64,000 nucleotides of DNA. Origin: Streptomyces deccanensis. GTDB taxonomy: Bacteria > Actinomycetota > Actinomycetes > Streptomycetales > Streptomycetaceae. Position 1 is the first letter of the stretch. Each line of letters starts with the position of its first letter. The notes beneath the pieces were generated by a model that saw only the letters and a list, made by a program, of their open reading frames with translations, was not told the origin of the DNA and made no database searches. Both the position numbers and the translations under genes were made by a program. Shown here one piece after another: positions 41,262 through 49,342 of the stretch. The stretch is from the NCBI RefSeq assembly GCF_022385335.1, contig NZ_CP092431.1:9858001-9922000 (forward strand). Direction: 5' to 3'.

Positions 41262-42647
41262 TCAGGTCGGCTCAGGCAAGGAGCGCGCGGTCCCGTCCAC
41301 GCTCACGCGTCCCGCCGGTGCCGCCTCACCAGGAGAGCGGGGCACCAGGCCGATCAGTACCGCGCCGATGAGGCCGGGTACCGCGAGGGCGTAGAAGTTC
41401 CACTGGTACGCCAGCCCAGCACCGATGATGAGTCCGAGCAGTGGTGGCGCGAGCATCGAGCCGATGCGGCCGAAGCCCAGCGCCCACCCCAGCGCCGTGG
41501 CGCCCATCCGTACCGGGTAGTGCTTGGAGATGTGGGCGAGGACAAACGTCTGTGTTCCCATCGCGCCGACACCGCCCATCGCGACAGCCGCGTACAGCAC
41601 CGCCGTGGGCAGCCGCAGGCTGAGGAGGACCACGGCCGCTCCGGCCAGGAGGTACGTCGTGACGATGATCGGCTTGGAGCCGAGTCGGTCGGCGGCGAAG
41701 GAGATGAGGAGTTGGCCGACGACGGCACCGAGGTTGAACATGAGCAGGAAACCGAGTGCCGACCCGGCGGAGTAGCCTGCCCGGCGCATGATCTCCGGGA
41801 GCCAGGTGTTGTACCCGTAGATCATGAACAGGCACAGGCACGACATGGCCAGGAAGCAGAGCGTCGCCGCGACGTAGTCGCGGGAGAACAGGGTCTTGAC
41901 CGGTGACATGCCGTCCCGGTCGGTCGCGTCCGGCGACTGGGTCGACGCCGTTGCATCCTCGGGCGCGCCCGCCAGGTCGATGTTCCAGCGTCGCGCTGTC
42001 GCCTCCGCCTCGGCGTACCGGCCCTTCGCCTGGAGGAAGGTGATCGACTCGGGCAGGAACTTCAGGGCCACGGGCACGACGAGGATGAGCGGGAGGAGCC
42101 CGAGCAGGAACATCGCCTGCCAGCCGAACCGGGGGATCACCGACATGCCCACCAGTGCGGCGATGATGCCGCCCACGGGAAAGCCGCTGAAGATGATCGC
42201 GAACACGAGGTTGCGGGTTTTCGGGTGTGAGTACTCGCCGCTGAGAGCGCTGGCGGTCGGCAGCACACCACCGAGGCCGAGGCCGGCGAGGAACCGGAAG
42301 AGTCCGAACAGTTCCGGGGACGTCGCGGTCGCGCACAGGCCTGTCATCACCGAGAACCAGGTCAGGCAGGCGATCAGCGTCTTGCGTCGGCCCAGTGTGT
42401 CGGTGAGCGTGCCGACGGTCGTGGCTCCGATGAGCATGCCGATCAGAGCGAACGAGCCGATCAGCCCGGCGCCGGCGGGAGTCAGACCCCACCCGCCTTC
42501 GTGCAGCAGGGACGGGATGACAGCGCCGTAGATCACGACGTCGTACCCGTCGGCGACGATGGCGAGCCCGCAGATCGCGAGAACCAACACGGTGACCGGA
42601 GGCCACGTGGTCTGGCCGCGACTTCCTCCGCGACTGTCTTCGAGCAT
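41262..42647 (-). CDS. MFS transporter, aromatic acid:H+ symporter type
   Basis: This 461-residue permease has twelve helices. The opening helix LVLAICGLAIVADGYDVVIYGAVIPSLL contains the Asp-Gly-Tyr-Asp pattern of PcaK/BenK/GenK (AAHS family). The loop between helices 2 and 3 has the MFS signature DTLGRRKTL, and the loop between helices 8 and 9 has AADRLGSK. A long central loop carries a Thr/Asp-rich insert. The start is the ATG at 42647 because GAGAGGA lies just upstream. Two palindromic motifs (42801, 42900) lie in the upstream region, shared with the dioxygenase promoter, so the imported compound probably feeds that pathway. Confidence 0.9.
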   Translation of the reverse strand: MLEDSRGGSRGQTTWPPVTVLVLAICGLAIVADGYDVVIYGAVIPSLLHEGGWGLTPAGAGLIGSFALIGMLIGATTVGTLTDTLGRRKTLIACLTWFSVMTGLCATATSPELFGLFRFLAGLGLGGVLPTASALSGEYSHPKTRNLVFAIIFSGFPVGGIIAALVGMSVIPRFGWQAMFLLGLLPLILVVPVALKFLPESITFLQAKGRYAEAEATARRWNIDLAGAPEDATASTQSPDATDRDGMSPVKTLFSRDYVAATLCFLAMSCLCLFMIYGYNTWLPEIMRRAGYSAGSALGFLLMFNLGAVVGQLLISFAADRLGSKPIIVTTYLLAGAAVVLLSLRLPTAVLYAAVAMGGVGAMGTQTFVLAHISKHYPVRMGATALGWALGFGRIGSMLAPPLLGLIIGAGLAYQWNFYALAVPGLIGAVLIGLVPRSPGEAAPAGRVSVDGTARSLPEPT

Positions 42648-42800
42648 GACAATTCCTCTCACATGGCTTGCGGGTATGAGTCTCTTTCGCCCTTGGATGC
42701 GGCGTGCGTGCGTGCGTGCGTTCGGCGGTGGCAGCCCCGGGTCCGGCGAGCGGCCGGCGACGGCCCGGCTGCATCGACTGCGCCTCGGCTCGCATCGCTA

Positions 42801-42812
42801 AGTGTGCACACT
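42801..42812. promoter_or_regulatory. GTGTGCACACT motif, candidate GntR operator (site A)
   Basis: AGTGTGCACACT is a perfect 12-bp palindrome 154 bp before the MFS start. Its 11-bp core GTGTGCACACT recurs at 45483 in the dioxygenase promoter. Confidence 0.55.
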
Positions 42813-42898
42813 ATTACGGGGCTGTAAAGGGTGCTGTACGGGAAAAGGGGACATGGCGCGAGCTGACTGCTCCTGCCCGCCTAGGATTCGCGAGAGCA

Positions 42899-42912
42899 TG
42901 TGTATGCATAAG
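42899..42912. promoter_or_regulatory. GTGTATGCA motif, candidate GntR operator (site B)
   Basis: TGTGTATGCATAAG contains the palindrome TATGCATA. GTGTATGCA recurs as its complement at 45372 and 47686. Confidence 0.5.
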
Positions 42913-43352
42913 TGCGGCGGGTGGAGCGTCTCAAAGCATCTGACCGGGTCGCCAGGGTGATCGGCGATGTGATGGGGCACGGGATCGCCGAGGCGGCCAC
43001 GATGGGCCGGCTGCGCACGGTCGTCCGTCCCCTCGCCGACCTGGAGATGCCCCCGGACGAACTGTTCAGCCGTCGCAACGACCTGGTCGCCGAGTTCGGC
43101 GAGGACTTCTACGCCACCTGCCTGTACGCCGTGTTCGACCCCGTCGCCCGCACCTGCACGTACTGTCTGGCCGGGCATTTGCCGCCGGTCATCGTGCACA
43201 GTCCCGACGTCGCGCCCGGCCCGCCGCTCGGCGCGGCCAAAGCCTTCTCGTCCATCTGGACGGAGCAGGATCTGCCTCGGCCGGAGTGTCGGACGACGCC
43301 CCGGCCGAGGCCCGGCGCTGTCAGGTGTCCCAGTCCTCCGGGCGTACGGTGA
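42912..43352 (+). pseudogene. Remnant of a SpoIIE/PP2C-type phosphatase
   Basis: The frame encodes 146 residues. Residues 10-105 match the middle of SpoIIE-type phosphatases: ARVIGDVMGHGIAEAATMGRLRT, PPDELF, ATCLYAVFDPVARTCTYCLAGHLPPVIV and APGPPLG. The N-terminal catalytic part and sensor domains are missing, and so is the C-terminal part. The last 40 residues are unrelated and overlap a terminator hairpin. It lies between two catabolic genes and is best read as a relic of an older gene order at this site. Confidence 0.75.
43275..43310 (-). terminator. Hairpin terminator of the dehydrogenase/FAH unit
   Basis: CCTCGGCCGG and CCGGCCGAGG form a perfect 10-bp stem with a 16-nt loop, 11 bp past the stop of the zinc dehydrogenase gene. 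Confidence 0.75.
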
Positions 43353-44436
43353 GCGCCACGCGCCCGAGGCTGTTGTCGTCCTCCATGTAACGGTGGGCGT
43401 CGGCTGCGCGGGCGATGGGGAACGTACGGTCGACCACGGCCCGGAAGCCGTTCTCGACCTGCCTCCACAGTTCCGCCACCGCTGCCGGGTTGCCCGTGCG
43501 TACCCCGATGATGCGGTGGCAGTCGGAGTACACGCGCCGCAGGTCGATCCCCACCTTGCCGCCGAGGAAGGCGCCCGAGGTGACCACCGCGCCGCCGCGG
43601 GCCAACGAGTCGATGGTGGCGTCCCAGATGTCCGGGTCACCGAGGTTGTCCACGGCGATGTCGACACCGCGACCCCCGGTGGCCTCGCGTACACGCTTGA
43701 CGAAGTCCGGCGCGTTGGTGTCGAGCACGAGGTCGGCCCCCGCCGCGGCCATGGCCGCACGCTTGTCGGCCGAGCGGGACGTCGAGATGACCTTCGCGCC
43801 CAGGTGCTGGGCGTAGGCGGCCGTGGTGGAACCGAGTGCGGAGGACGCGCCCTGGACGAGGACCCAGTGCCCGGGGCGGAGCCCTGCCTGCGTCATCTGG
43901 TTGGCGGCGACCGGGCCGAGGAGCGCGAGGGCGGCGGCCATCGCTGCCGGGATGCCGTCCGGGACCTTGTGGACGTTGACCGCGGGCACCACGCAGAACT
44001 GCGCGTAGGCGCCGGGTCGGTGTGTGCCGATCACGGTCAGGCTGTCGCAGACTTCCTCGCGGCCGTCCGCGCAGTAGGCACAGGTGCCGCAGGCGACACC
44101 GGGCAGGACGGCCACGCGGTCGCCGACCCGGACGGAGGCCACGCCCTCGCCCAGGGCGGCGATCGTGCCGGCGTGGTCCGCGCCGAGGATGTGGGGCGGC
44201 TCGATGGTGGCGTAGGGATGGTTGCCCGCGCGTGCCGTGAGGTCGAGCAGTCGGCCGATACCGACCGCGGCGACCTGGACGAGAACCTCTCCGGGGCCGG
44301 GGCGCGGTGTGTCGACGGTGGCCTGTTCCAGGACGTCGGGCGGTCCGAACCGACGGAACAGCATGGCTCGCATGGTCGTCGGCACCGGCAGCGCTTCCGA
44401 CCAGCCGAGCCCGGAAACGGTCAGCGTGTCGCTCAT
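43321..44436 (-). CDS. Zinc-dependent alcohol dehydrogenase (MDR)
   Basis: This 371-residue medium-chain dehydrogenase has an N-terminal GroES-like domain with a catalytic-site segment GADHAG and the four structural-zinc cysteines in CGTCAYCADGREEVC. A Rossmann domain (WVLVQGASSALGSTTAAYAQHLG) and STSRSADKR suggest NADP(H). The ATG overlaps the stop of the FAH gene (ATGA), so it is in the same operon. It may oxidise an alcohol or aldehyde formed during ring degradation; the position in the pathway is inferred. Confidence 0.88.
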   Translation of the reverse strand: MSDTLTVSGLGWSEALPVPTTMRAMLFRRFGPPDVLEQATVDTPRPGPGEVLVQVAAVGIGRLLDLTARAGNHPYATIEPPHILGADHAGTIAALGEGVASVRVGDRVAVLPGVACGTCAYCADGREEVCDSLTVIGTHRPGAYAQFCVVPAVNVHKVPDGIPAAMAAALALLGPVAANQMTQAGLRPGHWVLVQGASSALGSTTAAYAQHLGAKVISTSRSADKRAAMAAAGADLVLDTNAPDFVKRVREATGGRGVDIAVDNLGDPDIWDATIDSLARGGAVVTSGAFLGGKVGIDLRRVYSDCHRIIGVRTGNPAAVAELWRQVENGFRAVVDRTFPIARAADAHRYMEDDNSLGRVALTVRPEDWDT

Positions 44437-45329
44437 GACGCCACCACCTTGTTCTCCAGGCGACCGATCCGCTCGATCTCGATGACTATGTCATCCCCGG
44501 CGGTCAGGAACTCCCCGCGCGGGACGCCACAGCCGGCCGGTGTGCCGGTGAGGACGACGTCTCCAGGCTCGAGGCGGGTGATGCGACTGGCCGCCGCTAT
44601 CACTTCCGGGATCCGCACCATCATCTGCGCGGTGGAGGAGTCCTGCTTCAGGACTCCGTTGACGCTGAGCTGGATCCGCAGGTTCTGCGGGTCGGTGATC
44701 TGCCAGGCGGGCACCAGCCCGGGGCCCAGGGGGCAGAAGCCGTCCTGTCCCTTGTGGCCGACCCAGTCGAAGGTGAACGGCTCGGCGACCGGCTTGTCGG
44801 ACTTGAGCCGGTCCCGGGCCGAGATGTCGTTCGCCGCCAGGTAGCCGGCCACATGGCCCATGGCCTGCTCGGGCGCGAGATCGCGGCCACCACGACCGAT
44901 GACGACGCCCAGTTCGGCCTCCCAGTCGACACGTGCGCCCGGATAGGCGGGCAGCGGCACCGGGTCCCCCGGACCCGTCACGGTCGTCGTCGGCGGCTTG
45001 AGGAAGAAGAACGGGTCCCCCAGCTCGTCGGGACGTTCGCAGCCCATCTCGGCGATGTGGTCCCAGTAGTTGGCGCCGGCGCAGAGCACCTTGCCCGGAT
45101 AGGTGAGCGGCGGGGCGAGCCGGGCGTCCGCGACGGCCTCGGAGGCCGCCGGTGTCCAGTCACGCAACAGCGGGGCGAGCGACTCCCATCGCGCGAGGAC
45201 GTCCATCAGCGTGAGGCCCGCGGTCCCGGGGGGACCCTGCACCACGATTCCGTCGGTGTACGCACCGACGGTGACTTTCTCCGAGTCGTCGACCCGGTAC
45301 TGCACCAGTGACCATTCAGGCGGTTCCAT
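44433..45329 (-). CDS. Fumarylacetoacetate hydrolase-family enzyme
   Basis: This 298-residue FAH-family protein has VLCAGANYWDHIAEM, the metal-binding region with VDWEAELGVVIG, GYLAANDISARD, and TGTPAGCGVPR near the end. Relatives include fumarylpyruvate hydrolase, 2-oxo-hept-3-ene-1,7-dioate hydratase, and acylpyruvases that cut carbon-carbon bonds after meta- or gentisate-type ring opening. The start at 45329 has GGAGGA five bases upstream. The gene is divergent from the extradiol dioxygenase, with two candidate operators between, so it likely acts on or near that enzyme's product. Confidence 0.88.
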   Translation of the reverse strand: MEPPEWSLVQYRVDDSEKVTVGAYTDGIVVQGPPGTAGLTLMDVLARWESLAPLLRDWTPAASEAVADARLAPPLTYPGKVLCAGANYWDHIAEMGCERPDELGDPFFFLKPPTTTVTGPGDPVPLPAYPGARVDWEAELGVVIGRGGRDLAPEQAMGHVAGYLAANDISARDRLKSDKPVAEPFTFDWVGHKGQDGFCPLGPGLVPAWQITDPQNLRIQLSVNGVLKQDSSTAQMMVRIPEVIAAASRITRLEPGDVVLTGTPAGCGVPRGEFLTAGDDIVIEIERIGRLENKVVAS

Positions 45330-45367
45330 GTTTCCTCCGGCATACGGCTCTCTGAAGCAGCTGAACC

Positions 45368-45384
45368 ATAGTGCATACACATTG
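45368..45384. promoter_or_regulatory. TGCATACAC motif, candidate GntR operator (site C)
   Basis: TGCATACAC at 45372-45380 is the reverse complement of the motif at 42900 and equals the one at 47686. It lies 43 bp before the FAH start. Confidence 0.5.
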
Positions 45385-45482
45385 GCAGAGGAAGGGGCTG
45401 CGGCATCGCGCATGATCCTTATGCGGCGTTCGCTGTCGGCCTGGAAAAGCTTCCCTGGGTGTATGGACATCGAGCAGCCTAG

Positions 45483-45493
45483 GTGTGCACACT
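45483..45493. promoter_or_regulatory. GTGTGCACACT motif, candidate GntR operator (site D)
   Basis: This is the exact 11-bp match to site A, with a 10-bp palindromic core GTGTGCACAC, 56 bp before the dioxygenase start. Confidence 0.55.
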
Positions 45494-45548
45494 TGCTGAG
45501 GGGTGCTCGTGCGTGATGCGGGCTGACCCAGAACCATGAGGAGTGCAC

Positions 45549-46466
45549 ATGTTGCGTGTCAAAGGTCTGCTGCACTACGGACTCCAGGTGCCGTCGCTCG
45601 AAACGGGCGCGGACTTCTACGGCGCGTTCGGACTGGAGACGGCGGAGCGCGGCAACGCGGTGGTGATCCGCTGCGACGGCCGGGAGCAGGATCAGACGGT
45701 GCTGATGGAAGGGCCGGTCAAGCGGCTGCACCACGTGGCCTTCGCGGTGGACCCGGACTCGCTGCCCGAATGGCGGCGCCACCTGGAGGGGCTGGGCCTC
45801 AGGTTGCTGGACGCGCCGGCCGAGGTACCCGGCGGGGTGTGGTTCCGCGACCACGAGGGAAACCTGGTCAACCTCCGGGACGAGGGGATCGCACCTTGGC
45901 GCGAGTTCGGAACCACGGACGCGCAGGACGCCAACGTCGGCGACCGCATCCGCCGGATCGACCAGGCCCGCTGGCTGAACGCGAGCGAGAACACCCGCCC
46001 CCAGCGACTCGGGCACATGCTGATCTTCAGCTCCGACGTGAGCGCGTCCGAGGCCTTCTACACCCGCACGCTCGGGCTGCGCCTGTCGGACCGCATCATC
46101 GACGGCGGGCCCGTCTTCATGAACTCGGGGCCTGGTGACCACCATGTCTTCGGGTTCGTCCCCGGAACACACCCCGGCCTGCACCATTCCAGCTGGATGG
46201 TCGCCGACATCGACCAGATCGCGATGGGCGCGCGGAACATGGCCGCCGTGGGCTACGAGAAGGGCTGGGGCCTGGGCAGGCACACCCTCGGCTCGAACCT
46301 CTTCCACTACATCCAGGACCCCTGGGGCAGCTGGATCGAGTACTCCGGCGACATGGACCGCATCACCGAGAACTGGCAGCCGAACGACTGGGACTGCCCG
46401 GCCGCCATCTGGAGCCCCGACATGCCGGCCGACTTCATCACCAATCAGGAGGACAAGCCCGCGTGA
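45549..46466 (+). CDS. Type I extradiol ring-cleavage dioxygenase (VOC fold)
   Basis: This 305-residue protein has four beta-alpha-beta modules. The Fe(II) ligands expected for this class are visible in the C-terminal half: His156 in RLGHMLIFS, His212/213 in GLHHSSW and Glu264 in WIEYSGD. The N-terminal half is the usual structural duplicate (LLHYGLQVPSLETGADFY). It resembles catechol 2,3-dioxygenase/2,3-dihydroxy-p-cumate dioxygenase relatives; the exact catechol is unknown. GAGGAG gives the start at 45549 (a GTG two codons earlier is less likely). The stop lies inside the terminator hairpin. Confidence 0.88.
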   Translation: MLRVKGLLHYGLQVPSLETGADFYGAFGLETAERGNAVVIRCDGREQDQTVLMEGPVKRLHHVAFAVDPDSLPEWRRHLEGLGLRLLDAPAEVPGGVWFRDHEGNLVNLRDEGIAPWREFGTTDAQDANVGDRIRRIDQARWLNASENTRPQRLGHMLIFSSDVSASEAFYTRTLGLRLSDRIIDGGPVFMNSGPGDHHVFGFVPGTHPGLHHSSWMVADIDQIAMGARNMAAVGYEKGWGLGRHTLGSNLFHYIQDPWGSWIEYSGDMDRITENWQPNDWDCPAAIWSPDMPADFITNQEDKPA

Positions 46467-46513
46467 CATGTCGGGGGCCGCTGCTGTGGCACCCCGACAT
46501 GTCAGGCGGGCTT
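46455..46513 (+). terminator. Very strong hairpin terminator after the dioxygenase gene
   Basis: AAGCCCGC plus TGACATGTCGGGG pair with CCCCGACATGTCA plus GCGGGCTT, giving 8 and 13 bp around one mismatch, with a 15-nt loop. The left arm contains the stop codon of the dioxygenase gene. Confidence 0.9.
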
Positions 46514-46615
46514 GAGTCCCTGCGTGCCCCCGTGCCCCCGTGGCCTCGTGGCCGTCCTGCCGCTCGGCCGCCTGGCCCCAAGGAGCCGTTCCATGCAGAG
46601 TTCGGAGAGTTCCTC

Positions 46616-47512
46616 ATGATGTCCGCGCTGAGCGCGCCGCACCCGTCCGGGAAGCCCTCCCGGCAGCTCACCGTGGGCGTCTTCCCGGGCGCCGGCGGTG
46701 TGCATCTTCACCACGCCATCGACTCCGGGTACTTCCGGCAGGCAGGGCTGGAGGTGAACCTCGTGCAAGTGGTCTCCTCCGACCAGCAGCTGGCGGGCTG
46801 GAACGACGGTGACTTCGACCTCATGCACACCTCGCCCGACCACCTGCTGCGCGGGCTTCTGCAACGGGACCCGGTGGCCGTCCGGGCCGAGGGCATCGGC
46901 GAACTCGCTGTCCACCGGCGCCAGGGAACCCCTCTGCCGACGGACCGGTGGGCGGTCGACAACGCGCACAGCGCCTTCGCGTTCGTGCTGCGCGCCGTTC
47001 TCACCGACGTCGCCGCGTCGCCGGTGACCGACGACCGACTCGTCCCCGTGGGCGGTACGTCGCAGAGGTTCCAGGCCCTGCTGTCGGACGCCGTGGACGG
47101 CACCACACTCCATCCGCCCTTCGACGTCCTCGCCGCCGAGCAGGGCTTTTCCCGCGTCGGCGGCCACCTTCAGGTCGTACCCGACCTCATCACCAACGTG
47201 GTGGTGGCCCCACGTGGGACGGCGACGACATGGCACACCCGTGCCTACGTCGAGATCTGCCGCAGGAGCACCGAGGAACTGCTGGCCTCCGGCGCACCAG
47301 GCGTCGAGGCGGCCCTGCTGCGGCACGGCATGCCCGAGGCGATCGCCCGGGCCGCCGTCCCCGGCCTCCTCGGGCCCGCGGGCCTGTCGACCTCACCCGA
47401 GGTGACCCGGCACGGCATGGAGGCGGTGGCCGACCTGCGCCGTCGCTACGCACCTGACTGGCAACCCGCCCGCCCCCTCCCCTCCCTGATCGGACCCGAC
47501 CAAGCACGCTGA
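46616..47512 (+). CDS. Substrate-binding-like (NMT1/SsuA) protein without signal peptide
   Basis: This 298-residue protein has a periplasmic-binding fold of the NMT1/THI5-like type: LTVGVFPGAGGVHLHHAIDSGYFRQAGLEVNLVQV, DFDLMHTSPDHLLRG, then RWAVDNAHSAFAFVLRAVL. It has no signal peptide or lipobox at either possible start (ATG 46616 or 46619, behind GGAGAG), and no permease or ATPase gene lies near. It may be a cytoplasmic binding or enzyme-like member (THI5 and decarboxylase-related relatives exist) acting in the catabolic island. The function is open. Confidence 0.75.
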   Translation: MMSALSAPHPSGKPSRQLTVGVFPGAGGVHLHHAIDSGYFRQAGLEVNLVQVVSSDQQLAGWNDGDFDLMHTSPDHLLRGLLQRDPVAVRAEGIGELAVHRRQGTPLPTDRWAVDNAHSAFAFVLRAVLTDVAASPVTDDRLVPVGGTSQRFQALLSDAVDGTTLHPPFDVLAAEQGFSRVGGHLQVVPDLITNVVVAPRGTATTWHTRAYVEICRRSTEELLASGAPGVEAALLRHGMPEAIARAAVPGLLGPAGLSTSPEVTRHGMEAVADLRRRYAPDWQPARPLPSLIGPDQAR

Positions 47513-47564
47513 CGCGGATCACCGCCGAGGCGAAGGCGCGCCGGGGCCTCACCCCGAACCACGG

Positions 47565-47586
47565 CGCCCGTGCGGCCGCACGGGCG
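47565..47586 (+). terminator. 22-bp perfect palindrome (likely terminator)
   Basis: CGCCCGTGCGG is followed directly by its complement CCGCACGGGCG, giving a perfect palindrome 52 bp after the binding-like gene and 127 bp before the GntR gene. Confidence 0.6.
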
Positions 47587-47685
47587 GGAGCCCGCCAGGT
47601 GGATACAGTCACCGGTCTCCGGAGCCTGGTCGGAGGCAGACCGGCAGTTCTCCACAGTGGAGTTGGGAAGTCGCTCTGTATCGGC

Positions 47686-47695
47686 TGCATACACC
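47686..47695. promoter_or_regulatory. TGCATACAC motif before gntR (site E)
   Basis: TGCATACACC lies 18 bp before the GTG start of the GntR gene and repeats the core of sites B and C. This is the expected place for autoregulation. Confidence 0.5.
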
Positions 47696-47712
47696 TGGGT
47701 ACACTCCTCGGC

Positions 47713-48516
47713 GTGAGCAGGAGCAGAAGCGAGTCCCGCGAGGAACAGCGGCCGGCCGACGACGAGGGCGGGGCGCGGGCCCGGGCCGGGGCGCCGGGCG
47801 AGAGCCCCACGGCAGCCGCGGGCGGACGCCGACTCGCTCTCGACGTCCACGCTCGCCTGCGCACCATGATCCTGAACGGGGAGCTGCCTCCGGGGTCGGC
47901 GCTGCTCCAGGCCGAGATGGCCCGGAAGCTGGGCGTCAGCCGCACACCCATGCGCGAGGCGTTCCGGCTGCTCCAGGAAGAGGGCCTCATCGACGCGCGG
48001 CCCGACCAGCGCGCACGGGTCCGGTCGGTGGACCCCGAGGACCTCGACGCCGTCTACGGGGCCCGCATCATGCTCGAATCGCTCGCCGTCAGCATGACCG
48101 CCAAGTCGTTCACGGCTGCCGACATCGAGCGCATGAGCGACGCCCTGGAACGGATGAAGGCGTTGGCGGTGGACACCCAGCCCGACGAGTGGCACGCGGC
48201 GCACCACGCGTTCCACGGCATCGCCACCCAGGCGGTGGGGCCACAGTTGCAGCGCATGATCGCCTCGCTCGGAGAACACAGCGAGCGCTACATCCGCCTG
48301 GCTCAGCTGGGCGCGCCCGCGTCCTGGGGCAAGGCGTACGCGGAGCACGAAGCGCTCCTGGAGGCGATGCGCCAGAGCGACCCCGCCGGAGCCGCACGCG
48401 TGGTCGCCCGTCATCTGGCGCGCACCGCGCTGAGCGTCCTGGCGGACATCGCCCCCGAGTACGAACCCACCGCCACCCGGACGGCGTTGGGGCTCGCGGG
48501 CAACGGCCAGTCCTGA
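47713..48516 (+). CDS. GntR-family regulator, FCD subfamily
   Basis: This protein of about 267 residues has a 35-residue disordered start, then a winged HTH at about 45-105 (ALDVHARLRTMILNGELPPGSALLQAEMARKLGVSRTPMREAFRLLQEEGLI) and an all-helical FCD ligand domain. The FCD domain contains His residues (WHAAHHAFH, YAEHEALLEAM, VVARHLARTAL) that usually bind a metal and an organic acid. The GTG at 47713 is chosen because operator-like sequence lies immediately upstream. FCD regulators commonly repress catabolic genes and respond to an intermediate; candidate sites at five places in the cluster support this. Confidence 0.88.
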   Translation: MSRSRSESREEQRPADDEGGARARAGAPGESPTAAAGGRRLALDVHARLRTMILNGELPPGSALLQAEMARKLGVSRTPMREAFRLLQEEGLIDARPDQRARVRSVDPEDLDAVYGARIMLESLAVSMTAKSFTAADIERMSDALERMKALAVDTQPDEWHAAHHAFHGIATQAVGPQLQRMIASLGEHSERYIRLAQLGAPASWGKAYAEHEALLEAMRQSDPAGAARVVARHLARTALSVLADIAPEYEPTATRTALGLAGNGQS

Positions 48517-48672
48517 CACGTCCCGCCGCTACTCGCACCGTCGGTGGTGCGCAGCGGCCTCCGGTGATGGCGTCCCGGTAGGCCGTGTCCTCCCGTGCTG
48601 TCAGGTTCTCGGGGCCGTAGCGAGCGTAGCGCCCGCAAGGTGGCTCTGACCTCGGTGAACGGAACGCGTCCG

Positions 48673-48689
48673 GCGCACAAAGATGCGTC
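48673..48689. promoter_or_regulatory. GCGCACAAANATGCGTC dyad, copy 1
   Basis: GCGCACAAAGATGCGTC has near-dyad arms GCGCA and TGCGT six bases apart. A copy differing at one position occurs at 58846, and the flanking bases to the right are also similar. It lies 128 bp before the DUF35 start. Confidence 0.6.
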
Positions 48690-48750
48690 AGCTCGTCGTT
48701 GACCGGCGGTCCGCGGCAGGGCCAGGGTGGTGGAGCCGGATCGGATTCCG

Positions 48751-48798
48751 ATCTCCCGTTTCGGGTCACCGAACATCTCCCGTCTCGGGTCACCGAAC
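48751..48798. repeat. 24-bp direct repeat x2 before DUF35 gene
   Basis: Two adjacent 24-bp copies (48751-48774 and 48775-48798) differ at one base. Each contains CCCGTNTCGGG and TCGGGTCACCGA, a short inverted repeat. It lies 19 bp before the start codon, overlapping where the ribosome site leader begins, so it could be an operator pair. Confidence 0.75.
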
Positions 48799-48816
48799 TG
48801 CGTGAAGGGGGCCGTG

Positions 48817-49281
48817 ATGCTCCAGACAGACATCTGTGCAGACAGCGAGCTCAGGAAAGACGACGAAGCGGCAGCCGCCGCGACCGCGCCTGCCGCGACC
48901 TCGCCCGCCATGCGATCGACGCCCGCCATGCGATCGGCGTCCGACGTACCGGCGGAACACGACGAACTGTTCTTCCAGCGCTGTCTCTGGTGCGCCACTC
49001 CGGCCTACCGCCGCTCGTTCTGCCGAGCCTGCGGCTCCATGACGTTCCGACGCGAACGCAGCGCGGGTGACGGGATCGTCGTCCGTCGCCACGGCCAGGT
49101 CCCGCACCACACATGGTTCGTCGCGATGAACGAGGGCTTCAACCTGCTCTGCCGGACGACCGACATGGCGTCGGTCACGGTCGGATCGAGGGTGAGTGTC
49201 GTACGAGCGGTCGCCCCCCTCGGTCAGGGACTTCCCGTCGTCGAACCCACCCGTCCGCCGACTTCGGAACGCCGGTGGTGA
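48817..49281 (+). CDS. DUF35 OB-fold/zinc-ribbon protein
   Basis: This 154-residue protein has a flexible Ala-rich start, then the rubredoxin-like zinc ribbon RCLWCATPAYRRSFCRACGS at about 57-76. An OB-fold follows (FRRERSAGDGIVVRRHGQVPHHTWFVAMNEGFNLLCRTTD). DUF35 proteins accompany thiolases and CoA enzymes and are thought to help acyl-CoA binding. AAGGGGG precedes the ATG. It heads a rightward group with the CoA-transferase, glutaryl-CoA dehydrogenase and ETF genes, which fits an acyl-CoA role. Confidence 0.82.
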   Translation: MLQTDICADSELRKDDEAAAAATAPAATSPAMRSTPAMRSASDVPAEHDELFFQRCLWCATPAYRRSFCRACGSMTFRRERSAGDGIVVRRHGQVPHHTWFVAMNEGFNLLCRTTDMASVTVGSRVSVVRAVAPLGQGLPVVEPTRPPTSERRW

Positions 49282-49342
49282 CGGGAACAGCCGGGACATC
49301 GCCGTACGCGAGCGAAAGACCGACGAGTAGAGAGGAAAGTGC

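Larger units (their letters stand above)
48517..48816. other. Intergenic promoter region of the CoA operon
   Basis: This 300-bp stretch upstream of the DUF35 gene holds the 17-bp dyad at 48673 and the 24-bp direct repeats at 48751-48798. No gene was seen. Confidence 0.6.

Noticed and set aside
42705..42724. GCGT tetranucleotide run (GCGTGCGTGCGTGCG)
   Set aside because: Short simple repeat without context; not a promoter motif or CRISPR.
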